64,000 nucleotides of DNA from the NCBI RefSeq assembly GCF_051859565.1, contig NZ_JBHYFK010000001.1, positions 372,001-436,000 on the forward strand, given 5' to 3'. Both the position numbers and the translations under genes were made by a program. The stretch's first letter is position 1. Every line of letters begins with the position of its first letter. Below the pieces are notes generated by a model that did not search any database, was not told the DNA's origin, and was given only the letters and a program-made list of their open reading frames with translations. This document shows positions 43,305-51,331 of the stretch, piece after piece. The DNA is from Glycocaulis sp051859565. GTDB taxonomy: Bacteria > Pseudomonadota > Alphaproteobacteria > Caulobacterales > Maricaulaceae.

Positions 43305-45020
43305 ATGGTTAAACGTTTCGATCTGACGCGCAGGGGCGCGCTTCTGGCAGCGGCGGGTGTGGGGGCGGGCCTTGCCGCCTGTTCACAGGAAGCGCCGCGC
43401 TTTGATCCGCTGCCCGCGCCTGAGGGTCCGTTCAAGCATGGCGTGGCGTCCGGTGACCCCGATCAGACCAGCTTTATGGTCTGGACCGCCGTCACGGCTG
43501 ATGGCGATGTCCGCGCCACGCTGGAGGTGGCTAGAAACGAAAGCTTCAACACGATTGTGGAACGGCGCGAGATCAGTCCGCGCGAGGGCGTGATCGCGAT
43601 TGATGGCGCACGGCCCATGAAGGCCCTGATTGAGGGGCTGGAGCCGGGACGGGTGTATTTCTACCGCTTCCGTCACGGTGATGAGGTGTCCCCGGTGGGC
43701 CGCACCCGTACGCTTCCCGAGGCCGGTGTCGACCGTTTCCGTATCGCGGCCTTTTCCTGCTCGAACTATCCGTTCGGCTTCTTCAATGCCTACCGCGATG
43801 CTGCTGATCAGGGCGATTTCGATCTCGTGGTGCATCTGGGCGATTACATCTACGAGTACGGTTATGGCGGGTACGGGACTGCCGACGCGGAGCGCCTGTC
43901 GCGCATGCCTGACCCCATGCATGAAATCCTCACCGAGGAAGACTATGCCCGCCGTCATGCACTCTACTGCTCCGACCCTGACCTGCAGGCACTCAAGGCC
44001 AGCGCGCCATGGATCCTGATCTGGGACGATCACGAAACGGCCAACGATGCCTGGCGCCATGGCGCAGAGAACCATGATCCCGAGACGGAAGGTGATTGGG
44101 CCACACGCCGGGACAATGCGCTGCGCGCCTGGCATGACTGGCTGCCGGTGCGCGAGGCCGAACCGCTCAAAGCGCGCTATGGCGCGGTGGAAATCGGTGA
44201 TCTCGCAACGCTGATCTTTGTGGAAACCCGCCTGACGGCACGCTCGGAGGAACTGACCCTCGACACCTTCCCGATCCCCGTGGAATCCGATCCGGAAGAC
44301 CCTGAAAACAGGGAAGCCGTGCAGCGCTGGCGCGACGAGGTGATCGGTGATCCGGAACGCCGCCTGATTGATGACGAACAGCGCGCCATGATCGGCGGGG
44401 CACTCGCCGCGTCCGTGCAGGCGGGCAAGCCGTGGCGTATCATCGCCAATCAGGTGCTGATGGGGCGCCTCGAAGCGCCCAACTACCTCACCCAGACACC
44501 GTTCTGGCTGCGTACCTATATGCGCCTGCAGGGCGGGTTTAACTGGCATTTCGCCCAGCGCACCGCGCACGGCGTGCCGCTCAATCTGGACAGCTGGGAC
44601 GGATTTCCGGCGGACCGGGAGCGCCTCTATCAGACGGTGCGTGATGCCGGCGCCGACATCGTCGTGCTGACCGGGGACACCCATAACACCTGGGTCAATG
44701 ATCTCCATGACGCGCAAGGAAACCGGGTCGGCACCGAGTTTGGCGTCACTTCCGTGACCAGCCCCTCGCCCTTTGAAACGGTGAATGCGCCGGGCGTCGA
44801 TTTCGGCACGATGGCTGAGGACCGCAACGCGGAAATCCTGCGCAATAATGCCTGGGACAAGGGCTATACCCGCCTGACCCTGACGCGCGATGAGCTGATT
44901 GCCGAGCAGATGATCCTGTCCACCATCAAGGATCGCGAGTTCTCGATCCGCCCTGATAGTGTCTGGCGTGTCCGCCCGGCCAATGGCCGGCCGGTGCAGC
45001 AGGTGGAACGGCTGGGCTGA
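43305..45020 (+). CDS. phoD: PhoD-family alkaline phosphatase, Tat-exported
   Basis: 571 residues. The N-terminus has a twin-arginine signal (FDLTRRGALLAAAG), and a lipobox-like LAAC at Cys26 suggests a Tat-exported lipoprotein. The body has PhoD landmarks: FKHGVASGDPDQTSFMVWT, FRIAAFSCSNYPFGFFNAY, VHLGDYIYEYGYGGY, ILIWDDHETANDAW, and late VVLTGDTHNTWVND. Aspartates and histidines in the GD, DDH and GDTH motifs bind the metals. It hydrolyses phosphate esters or diesters outside the cytoplasm, matching the adjacent TonB receptor. Confidence 0.95.
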   Translation: MVKRFDLTRRGALLAAAGVGAGLAACSQEAPRFDPLPAPEGPFKHGVASGDPDQTSFMVWTAVTADGDVRATLEVARNESFNTIVERREISPREGVIAIDGARPMKALIEGLEPGRVYFYRFRHGDEVSPVGRTRTLPEAGVDRFRIAAFSCSNYPFGFFNAYRDAADQGDFDLVVHLGDYIYEYGYGGYGTADAERLSRMPDPMHEILTEEDYARRHALYCSDPDLQALKASAPWILIWDDHETANDAWRHGAENHDPETEGDWATRRDNALRAWHDWLPVREAEPLKARYGAVEIGDLATLIFVETRLTARSEELTLDTFPIPVESDPEDPENREAVQRWRDEVIGDPERRLIDDEQRAMIGGALAASVQAGKPWRIIANQVLMGRLEAPNYLTQTPFWLRTYMRLQGGFNWHFAQRTAHGVPLNLDSWDGFPADRERLYQTVRDAGADIVVLTGDTHNTWVNDLHDAQGNRVGTEFGVTSVTSPSPFETVNAPGVDFGTMAEDRNAEILRNNAWDKGYTRLTLTRDELIAEQMILSTIKDREFSIRPDSVWRVRPANGRPVQQVERLG

Positions 45021-45029
45021 AACGAAGAC

Positions 45030-45050
45030 GGGCGGCCCTGAAGGCCGCCC
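45030..45050. terminator. Hairpin between convergent phoD and DUF4168 genes
   Basis: Arms GGGCGGCC (45030-45037) and GGCCGCCC (45043-45050) around a five-base loop, in the 57-base gap between two convergent stops. No clear T run follows, so termination may depend on the stem alone or on Rho. Confidence 0.55.
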
Positions 45051-45077
45051 GCCGGTCGTCTCAATGAGGCCTGTCTA

Positions 45078-45476
45078 TTAAGGCTGACCCATCGCGGCTT
45101 CGGCCTGCGCATTGATGCGCGCGGCCAGTTCGGGATCGCTCTGCGAGCCCGCCGCGATAGCCGCATACTCCTCTACGCTAAGCCCGCTCTGCTCGACTGC
45201 TGCGTGCAGCTCAACCTGGGCTTCCTGCTGGACAGCCATCGCAGCTTCCTCGTTCTCCGCCGCGTCCAGCTGGGGCTGATAGGTCTGGATAATCATATTC
45301 ACCCTCTGGACTGCAGTGATGTAGGAGCCAATCTGCTCATCGGTCACGCTGGCGGAGTCAGCCGGGGCGGGCTGCTGCATCGGCGCGGCGCCTTGCTGGG
45401 CAAAAGCGGCCGGCACGGAGACGCCAGCGGCGAGCATGGTGGACGCCAGCACGGCGGTCAGGAATGATTTTTTCAT
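45078..45476 (-). CDS. Exported DUF4168 protein
   Basis: 132 residues from the ATG at 45476, preceded by AAGGA. A signal peptide ends at AAFAQQ. The mature protein is helical and glutamine/glutamate-rich, with the DUF4168 pattern TDEQIGSYITAVQRVNMI, YQPQLDAAENEEAAMAVQQE and a C-terminal QSGLSVEEYAAIAAG. The function of the family is unknown; it is a small periplasmic protein common in alphaproteobacteria. It is convergent with phoD and divergent from the next gene pair, with a 400-base upstream region. Confidence 0.85.
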   Translation of the reverse strand: MKKSFLTAVLASTMLAAGVSVPAAFAQQGAAPMQQPAPADSASVTDEQIGSYITAVQRVNMIIQTYQPQLDAAENEEAAMAVQQEAQVELHAAVEQSGLSVEEYAAIAAGSQSDPELAARINAQAEAAMGQP

Positions 45477-45876
45477 GGAGAAGTCCTTTTCCCGGTTGCG
45501 AAAAATTAAGCGCCTGATCGCGCTGTGAGAACGGGAACGTTTCGAGTAATAACATCGTTCCGGGCGAATGTCAGTCGAGATGCTGGAATTAAGCAAAGCA
45601 TCGAAATGAACTCACAAATGTTACGACAATGTAATGTGCGTCACATGCTTTATATGTTGATGAACCAGTTATTTATGGCGTCAGCGTAAGAAGTTTTGTT
45701 GTGCATGGAATTGTTTCCCAGAAAGCCAGTTTAAGCGTCTCCACGCCACTATTTCACATAATCCGGGATTGCGGCCTGCACAGTGCCGCCGTGCCGTGGA
45801 CGGTATCGGCTCGGCGCGGTTGCAGGTCTGACCGGTCTGCCTAGTATGACAGGCGTGCCGGGGGAGTGACTGTTCG
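45477..45876. other. Long A+T-rich divergent intergenic region
   Basis: About 400 bases between the DUF4168 start and the start of the 408-residue orphan. The middle part (roughly 45580-45700) is visibly A+T-rich, with runs such as TTATATGTTGATG. This suggests promoters reading both ways. No open frame with a good start, no RNA gene and no convincing operator was found. Confidence 0.5.
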
Positions 45877-47103
45877 ATGCGTATCATCACCTATGCGCCG
45901 CTGAAGACGGATCTTCGGCTGGCTCCGGGCGTAACTCCATCGCTGGATTCCTTCGGATCGATTACGGCGGCCTTGCGCGCGGGTCTGCCCGGTGACGCGT
46001 TCACGGTGCTGAACCTGCCGGAGAATGCCAGGCGGGCCTATGCGGTCCTGAGCGAGGATGTCTGGGACCTGCGGCTGTTTGTCTGGCATCCGGACGACAC
46101 CATCCGTATCCATGTCTATCCCGGTGCGCTCGCCATTGCAGAAGTTACGCTGGACGATGTACCGGCCGGGACGGCCAGCGAGCTGGAGCGCTGGTCACAG
46201 GACGAGACGGAGGCGCGGCTGTGCGCGCATTTTGACGCGTTCAGGGCGGCGCTGGACAGGGCGCGCCAGGCCCTTCCCGACTATGCGCTGGACACGGGCC
46301 GGGGCGCTGCGCCGGAGCGCGAGGTTGATTTCGATATCACGCGCATATCGCGCACCCTGCTTGTGACGCCGCAGGAGCGGGCGGAGCCTGCCGTGCAGGC
46401 GCTCGTAACGGACTGGCTGGCCGCCACTATCCGCCCGTTTGATGCAGATGCCATCAATGCAGGCACGCTCGATATGTCGATGAGCTGGGTCAATTACGTG
46501 ATCGTCGATGTGGATGCAGCGAGGACACGCGAATTTACCGCCACCATGCGTATCGCCCAGTATTTCTGGTCGGCCCAGGAATGGCTGAATGCGGAAACCC
46601 AGGCCATTATCGCAGGCGCGCGGACACGCGGCCGCACCCGCACCGCAGAAGCAAGGCTGACAGCCAGCCGCTCGCGCATGCAGATGCTGCAGGTGGAGTA
46701 TAATGCCCTGCGTTCGGTTCTGAGCCGTGCCAAGGAGGCGCGGCTGCAGGAGATTCTCAGCGGCTGGTCCTATGACACGCTGGCGGCCAATGGCGCGCTT
46801 CTGGTGGAGATGAGCTCCAACAGATTAAGCGAGATCGCGGCGCGGCGCGCCGACCGGTCGAGCCTGTTTACCGACATGATCCTGGTCGGGATCGGGCTTT
46901 TTGCGGTGCTGGATGTTCTGGTCGGGCTTTTGGCATTCAGCCGCGAGATCAATGCACGTCCGGCCCTGCAATATACTGATAGCGGCGTCTCGCAGGTCCT
47001 GTCCGTGTTTGCTGATCTCAATACCGACACGACCCTGTTTGGTGGCGGATTTGTCGTGCTCGTCCTCTTGGGGGTGTATCTTGTTGCCAGAAAAGCCAAA
47101 TAG
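45877..47103 (+). CDS. Unrecognised protein with C-terminal two-helix membrane anchor
   Basis: 408 residues, no family recognised. The N-terminal half is soluble alpha/beta (YAPLKTDLRLAPG, DLRLFVWHPDDTIRIHVYPG). Residues about 205-330 are strongly helical and charged (RTREFTATMRIAQYFWSAQE, RSRMQMLQVEYNALRSVLSR). Two membrane helices close the protein: about 335-356 (DMILVGIGLFAVLDVLVGLL) and about 386-404 (GGGFVVLVLLGVYLVA), ending in ARKAK. The layout, a soluble head on long helices with two C-terminal helices, recalls CorA-like proteins, but no GMN motif is present. It overlaps the next gene by 23 bases. Confidence 0.8.
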   Translation: MRIITYAPLKTDLRLAPGVTPSLDSFGSITAALRAGLPGDAFTVLNLPENARRAYAVLSEDVWDLRLFVWHPDDTIRIHVYPGALAIAEVTLDDVPAGTASELERWSQDETEARLCAHFDAFRAALDRARQALPDYALDTGRGAAPEREVDFDITRISRTLLVTPQERAEPAVQALVTDWLAATIRPFDADAINAGTLDMSMSWVNYVIVDVDAARTREFTATMRIAQYFWSAQEWLNAETQAIIAGARTRGRTRTAEARLTASRSRMQMLQVEYNALRSVLSRAKEARLQEILSGWSYDTLAANGALLVEMSSNRLSEIAARRADRSSLFTDMILVGIGLFAVLDVLVGLLAFSREINARPALQYTDSGVSQVLSVFADLNTDTTLFGGGFVVLVLLGVYLVARKAK

Positions 47104-48094
47104 CCTTCCTGCCCTGCTGCTGGCCGCTCTGATCTGCCTTTGCGGGCCGGCGAGCGCGCAAAGCGCACAGCCGCTGGCGGTCCATACCGATGTCTGGCCG
47201 CCTTATGTGGAGGCCGGTGCGCCGGTGCAGGGCAGCGTGGTCAATCTGGTGCGCACCGTGCTCGACGATATGGGGGAGAGGCCGGACTGGCACCGCTTCG
47301 ACTTTGCCTACAGCTATGACAAGGTGCTGCGCCAGCGCGCGCCAATGGCCTTTCCCTATTTCCTCACGCCGGAACGCGAGGCGGAGGTGATGTTTTCCGC
47401 GCCGCTGTTCGAGGTCACCAATCTCATTTTTCACAACCGGCGCTTCGGCACGTTGGGGGCTGCCGGGCTTGAAGGTGCGCGCTTTGGCCGGGTGGCTGGC
47501 TATCGCTACGGCGCGGTGCTGGACGCCTATGCCGGGGATGCCCGTGTGTTTGCAAGCGAGGCTGGCGCCCTTCGCGCGCTTCTTGATGGCGAGATTGACG
47601 CCCTGCCGATGACGCAGAGCGTGGCCGAGGCCACGCTGGCGAGCGAGTTTCCCGATGAGCTGGAACTGATCCGTCCGGTGGAAGGCGTATCAGACACGGC
47701 CAGCCTGCACGTCATCGCGCCGATGAGCGAGGAAGGCGCCAGGCTGATTGCGCGTTTTGATGCCTCCCTTGCCCGGCTGCGCGCGGAGGGGATCATCCCG
47801 GCGGGTGATCCGTCGGCGCGCGTGCGCCTGCCCGAACGTACACTGGCGCGGCTGGTGGCTTCTGAAGGCTTTCCGATGATCCTTGCCCGTGTGCCGGGTG
47901 AGGAGGGCCATCTGTCCATGCCGCCGGGTGCGCGCGCCACCATCATCGAATGGAGCCCGCGTATCGCAGGCGGCCAGAGCGATGAGCGCATCTACCAGAC
48001 CATGATGGACGAAACGCGCGTGGTGATGCTCTCCGGGCCCCATGTGGGCCGCGAACTTCTGGTGCGTAACATGCATCTGGAGATCATCGACTAG
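47081..48094 (+). CDS. Periplasmic substrate-binding-like protein with novel C-terminal extension
   Basis: 337 residues. There is no ATG near the signal peptide. The start is TTG at 47081 or 47084, inside the end of the preceding gene, with GGGGGTG just upstream. The signal is LPALLLAALICLCGPASAQS. Residues about 25-240 resemble amino-acid-type binding proteins (VHTDVWPPYVEAG, VVNLVRTVLDDMG, FPYFLTPEREAEVMFSAP, ALLDGEIDALPM). The last ~85 residues form an extra domain (LARLVASEGFPMILARVPG, RIYQTMMDETRVVMLSG) that I do not recognise. No ABC permease or ATPase is nearby, so a sensor or scavenging role is possible. Confidence 0.72.
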   Translation: MLPEKPNSLPALLLAALICLCGPASAQSAQPLAVHTDVWPPYVEAGAPVQGSVVNLVRTVLDDMGERPDWHRFDFAYSYDKVLRQRAPMAFPYFLTPEREAEVMFSAPLFEVTNLIFHNRRFGTLGAAGLEGARFGRVAGYRYGAVLDAYAGDARVFASEAGALRALLDGEIDALPMTQSVAEATLASEFPDELELIRPVEGVSDTASLHVIAPMSEEGARLIARFDASLARLRAEGIIPAGDPSARVRLPERTLARLVASEGFPMILARVPGEEGHLSMPPGARATIIEWSPRIAGGQSDERIYQTMMDETRVVMLSGPHVGRELLVRNMHLEIID

Positions 48095-48100
48095 GCATAA

Positions 48101-48133
48101 AAAAAACCCCGGACGGGAACGTCCGGGGTTTTT
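48101..48133. terminator. Bidirectional rho-independent terminator
   Basis: Arms CCCCGGAC and GTCCGGGG flank a short loop, with an A run before (48101-48106) and a T run after (48129-48133). It can therefore end both the substrate-binding-protein gene and the convergent folE. Confidence 0.92.
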
Positions 48134-48152
48134 CAAGTTCAGGCTGTCTGCC

Positions 48153-48788
48153 CTATCTCTTCGATTGCTCGCACAGGCGCATGAAGCGCTCGCGCAGTTC
48201 CGGATTGGCCTTGAACTCGCCGGTAAACGTCGTGGTGATGGTGGAGACGTGGGGGTGATGCACACCACGCGTCGTCATGCACTGGTGCTTGGCGTCCACG
48301 AAGATGGCCACACCGCGCGGCGCCATGGCGTCATTGATGGCATCGGCGATCTGGGCGGTCATCGTCTCTTGCGTCTGCAGACGCTTGGAGAAGGCTTCCA
48401 CGACCTTGGCGATCTTGGAGATGCCGACGACCGCACGGTCCGGCAGATAGGCGACGCACGCCGTGCCCAGGATCGGGGCCATATGGTGCTCGCAATGGCT
48501 CTCCACATCGATATGGGTGAGCATGACCATGTCGTCATAGCCCTGCACATCCTCAAAGCGCTTGCCGAGAATCTTGGCGGGGTCTTCATGATAGCCGCGG
48601 AACCATTCTTCATAAGCCTTGACCACGCGCTTTGGCGTTTCGATCAGGCCTTCGCGGCGGGGGTCGTCACCGGCCCAGCGCAGCAGGGTGCGCACGGCCT
48701 CTTCGGCCTCTTCGCGGCTGGGGCGTTGAACAGGCTCAAGTATTTCGGCGGCAGAGCCGAGGTCGGTTTTTTTCACAATCGCGTCCAT
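48153..48788 (-). CDS. folE: GTP cyclohydrolase I
   Basis: First step of folate (tetrahydropterin) synthesis: GTP to dihydroneopterin triphosphate. 211 residues from the ATG at 48788, with AAGGA upstream; the frame stays open over 400 codons further but that is chance. Landmarks are EGLIETPKRVVKAYEEWF, HIDVESHCEHHMAPILG with the zinc-binding Cys-His pair, VVGISKIAKVVEAFSKRLQ, and KHQCMTTRGV with the second zinc cysteine. It is divergent from cysS across a 327-base gap. Confidence 0.97.
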   Translation of the reverse strand: MDAIVKKTDLGSAAEILEPVQRPSREEAEEAVRTLLRWAGDDPRREGLIETPKRVVKAYEEWFRGYHEDPAKILGKRFEDVQGYDDMVMLTHIDVESHCEHHMAPILGTACVAYLPDRAVVGISKIAKVVEAFSKRLQTQETMTAQIADAINDAMAPRGVAIFVDAKHQCMTTRGVHHPHVSTITTTFTGEFKANPELRERFMRLCEQSKR

Positions 48789-49115
48789 GAAGGGCGGATC
48801 CTTTCGTTGTCGGGTCCCGGCCAGTGCCATTGCGGCGCGGCCGGTATAGTGCCGGTTTCCGGATCCAGCGGCGGGGCGGGCTTTTGGAAGGCCCTTGTCA
48901 CATGCTCCAGCGCCGGGGCTTGCAGTCCGGTGGAAAAGACCATCCTTCTCCATGGGCTGCCATGCATATATGGCGTCATTTCGCCGTTTCCACTGCGCCA
49001 TGACGTCTTTTCTTTCTATCGTGCCTGCTGCGCTGTCACAAGCATGTGAGGCCGGTGTGTGCCAGACGCGGCTTTGGGGCTGCGTAAAGCGTGCGGTTAC
49101 GCTACATAGCCGCCT
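48789..49115. other. Intergenic region between folE and cysS
   Basis: About 327 bases with divergent genes on either side. Both strands carry accidental open frames, but none has family features or a convincing start. Promoters for folE and cysS are expected here; I could not assign them, and no riboswitch or T-box structure was recognised. Confidence 0.5.
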
Positions 49116-50516
49116 ATGAGCGACATATTCCTTTACGACACCGCCAGCCGGAGCCGCCGCCGCTTCGTTCCCGCCAATCCTGAGCGGGTGACGATGTATG
49201 TGTGCGGCCCCACAGTGTATGGTCCCGCCCATATCGGCAATTTCCGCCCGGCCGTGGTGTTTGATGTTTTGTTCCGCCTGCTGCGCGAGGCCTATGGCGC
49301 CGATCATGTGGCCTATGCGCGCAATTTTACTGATGTCGATGACAAGATAAATGCGGCTGCGGCCAGCGAAGGTGTTGATATTTCGGTGATCACCGACCGT
49401 TTCACCAAAATCTACCACGCCGACAGCGATGCGCTCGGCATTATGCGGCCCACCTTCGAGCCGACCGCGACCGGACATATGGCCGAGATCATCGAGACCA
49501 TTGATGCGCTGATAAAGGCCGGTCACGCCTATACGGCGGAGGGCCATGTGCTGTTTGCGGTGGAGAAGTGCGACGGCTATGGCGCTCTCTCGCGGCGCAG
49601 CCAGGACGACATGATCGCCGGCGCGCGCGTTGAAGTGGCGCCCTACAAGAAGAACCCGGCCGATTTCGTGCTCTGGAAACCCTCGAAAGAGGGCGAGCCG
49701 GTGTGGGAGAGCCCGTTTGGGCCGGGGCGTCCAGGCTGGCATACCGAGTGCGTGGCGATGATCGGAGCGGCGCTGGGGCCATCCATCGACATCCATGGCG
49801 GGGGCATGGATCTGGTCTTCCCCCATCATGAGAATGAGGTGGCGCAAGCCAAATGCCTGCATCACGACGCCCCGCTGGCGCGCTACTGGGTGCATAACGG
49901 CTTTGTCTCGATGGACACCGAGAAGATGTCCAAATCGCTCGGCAATGTGATCCGCCCGAGCGAGCTGATCGCGCGCGGCATTCGCGGTGAGGTGATCCGC
50001 TACGGCCTGCTGACCGGCCATTACCGCGCCCCGCTGGACTGGAATGACAAGCTGATCGAGCAAAGCCGCAAGGCGCTGGACCGGCTCTATGGCGTGCTGC
50101 GCCGCTTATGCGATGTCGAGGCGGCGGACGTGCCTGTGCCGGCATCCGTGCTTGAGGCGCTGAGCGACGACATCAACACGCCCAAAGCCTTTGCGGCTGT
50201 GTTTGAAATCCTCGCCCGTGCCAACAAGGCCGCATCGTCTGAGGAGAAATCCACGGCCAAGGGCGAGCTGCTGGCAGCCGGCCGCGTGCTGGGCTTCCTG
50301 CAGGAGGAGCCCGACAGCTGGTTTGGCGTGGACGGGATCGACAGCGATACGCGCTCCCGTATTGATGCCTTGCTGGAAGAGCGTCACGCCGCGCGGCTGG
50401 CAAAGGACTTCGCCAGGGCTGACGCGCTACGCACGCAGATCGATGCCCTGGGCGTGCTGGTGGACGACACGCCTGAAGGCCCTGTCTGGCGGATGAAGGC
50501 GATAGAGGAGGCTTGA
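49116..50516 (+). CDS. cysS: Cysteinyl-tRNA synthetase
   Basis: Charges tRNA-Cys with cysteine. 466 residues, the normal length. Class I landmarks are YVCGPTVYGPAHIGNFRPA with the HIGH-like motif and a zinc cysteine, NFTDVDDKI, WHTECVAMIG with another zinc cysteine, DIHGGGMDLVFPHHENEVAQ and the KMSKS motif in EKMSKSLGN. The C-terminal helical domain follows. The stop overlaps a TTG start of the NifU-like gene. Confidence 0.98.
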   Translation: MSDIFLYDTASRSRRRFVPANPERVTMYVCGPTVYGPAHIGNFRPAVVFDVLFRLLREAYGADHVAYARNFTDVDDKINAAAASEGVDISVITDRFTKIYHADSDALGIMRPTFEPTATGHMAEIIETIDALIKAGHAYTAEGHVLFAVEKCDGYGALSRRSQDDMIAGARVEVAPYKKNPADFVLWKPSKEGEPVWESPFGPGRPGWHTECVAMIGAALGPSIDIHGGGMDLVFPHHENEVAQAKCLHHDAPLARYWVHNGFVSMDTEKMSKSLGNVIRPSELIARGIRGEVIRYGLLTGHYRAPLDWNDKLIEQSRKALDRLYGVLRRLCDVEAADVPVPASVLEALSDDINTPKAFAAVFEILARANKAASSEEKSTAKGELLAAGRVLGFLQEEPDSWFGVDGIDSDTRSRIDALLEERHAARLAKDFARADALRTQIDALGVLVDDTPEGPVWRMKAIEEA

Positions 50517-50965
50517 GCGCCGCCGTGACGACGCCCGACCCCTATTCGCGGGATGTCATCGCGCTGGCGGCCTCCATCCCGCACCTGAAACGGCTGGAAG
50601 CACCGCAGGCGAGCGTGCGCAAGGTCTCGCGCCTGTGCGGATCGGAGCTGACGCTGGACATGAACCTCGCCGATGATGGCCTGGTCAGCGAGATCGGCTG
50701 GGATGTCTCCGCCTGCGCACTGGGGCAAAGCTCAGCTAGCATTCTGGGCAGCGTCATCATCGGCGCAGACCGGCATTTGCTGGCCGAGGGGCTCGATACG
50801 ATCAACGCCCTGTTGAAGGGCACTCCGGTGCCGGACAATAGCCCTTTTCAGGCCCTGCGTGTGCTGGAACCGGCTGCGCAATATCCCGCTCGGCATGGCT
50901 CCATCCGGCTGGCGTTTGAGGCGGCGTTGGAAGCCTTCGACCAGGCCGCTGCGCGCGAAAGATGA
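50513..50965 (+). CDS. NifU/SufU-like iron-sulfur scaffold protein
   Basis: 150 residues from TTG 50513, overlapping the cysS stop; a GTG at 50525 is an alternative start, with AGGAGG at 50505-50510 serving either. The family pattern has cysteines in SRLCGSELTL and SACALGQSSASILGS, as in IscU/SufU-type scaffolds, though the third ligand region is less clear. It may assemble or carry Fe-S clusters, but degenerate relatives beside cysS and yidD have no proven role. Followed by yidD after 12 bases. Confidence 0.78.
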   Translation: MSAAVTTPDPYSRDVIALAASIPHLKRLEAPQASVRKVSRLCGSELTLDMNLADDGLVSEIGWDVSACALGQSSASILGSVIIGADRHLLAEGLDTINALLKGTPVPDNSPFQALRVLEPAAQYPARHGSIRLAFEAALEAFDQAAARER

Positions 50966-50977
50966 ACGATATCTGTC

Positions 50978-51298
50978 ATGTGTTGTCAGAAAAAAAACGC
51001 GCAAACGCCCCAGAAGTGGATTGGAATCGCGGCGATCACGGCCTACAGGTGGACCCTGTCGCCGGTATTTTACGCCTTCGGTGTGCGGTGCCGGCATGAG
51101 CCCAGCTGTTCGCTCTACGCCATGGACGCCATCATGGCGCAGGGCCTGTGGCGGGGGTCGTGGCTGGCGCTGGGCCGTATCGGCCGGTGCAGGCCGGGAG
51201 GGACGCACGGGTATGATCCGGCGCCGTTAACGCGGACCGGCTCACCCTGGTGGAAAATCTGGGCCTTCCGGGGAACGGATGGGCCGGCAATTGAGTAG
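50978..51298 (+). CDS. yidD: Membrane protein insertion efficiency factor YidD
   Basis: 106 residues. The core matches YidD: AITAYRWTLSPVFYAFGVRCRHEPSCSLYA (in part), then the amphipathic GLWRGSWLALGRIGRCRPGG and GYDPAP. YidD proteins lie at the inner membrane and help YidC/Sec-dependent insertion. It is usually beside yidC or rnpA; here it follows the NifU-like gene, an arrangement seen in some alphaproteobacteria. The ATG at 50978 lies 12 bases after the NifU-like stop. Confidence 0.92.
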   Translation: MCCQKKNAQTPQKWIGIAAITAYRWTLSPVFYAFGVRCRHEPSCSLYAMDAIMAQGLWRGSWLALGRIGRCRPGGTHGYDPAPLTRTGSPWWKIWAFRGTDGPAIE

Positions 51299-51331
51299 AT
51301 CAGCCGTAAACGCGGCGCGCGAGGGGTAGTG

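Noticed and set aside
48153..50063. 636-codon frame that includes folE
   Set aside because: Only the last 211 codons match GTP cyclohydrolase; the rest is antisense to cysS.
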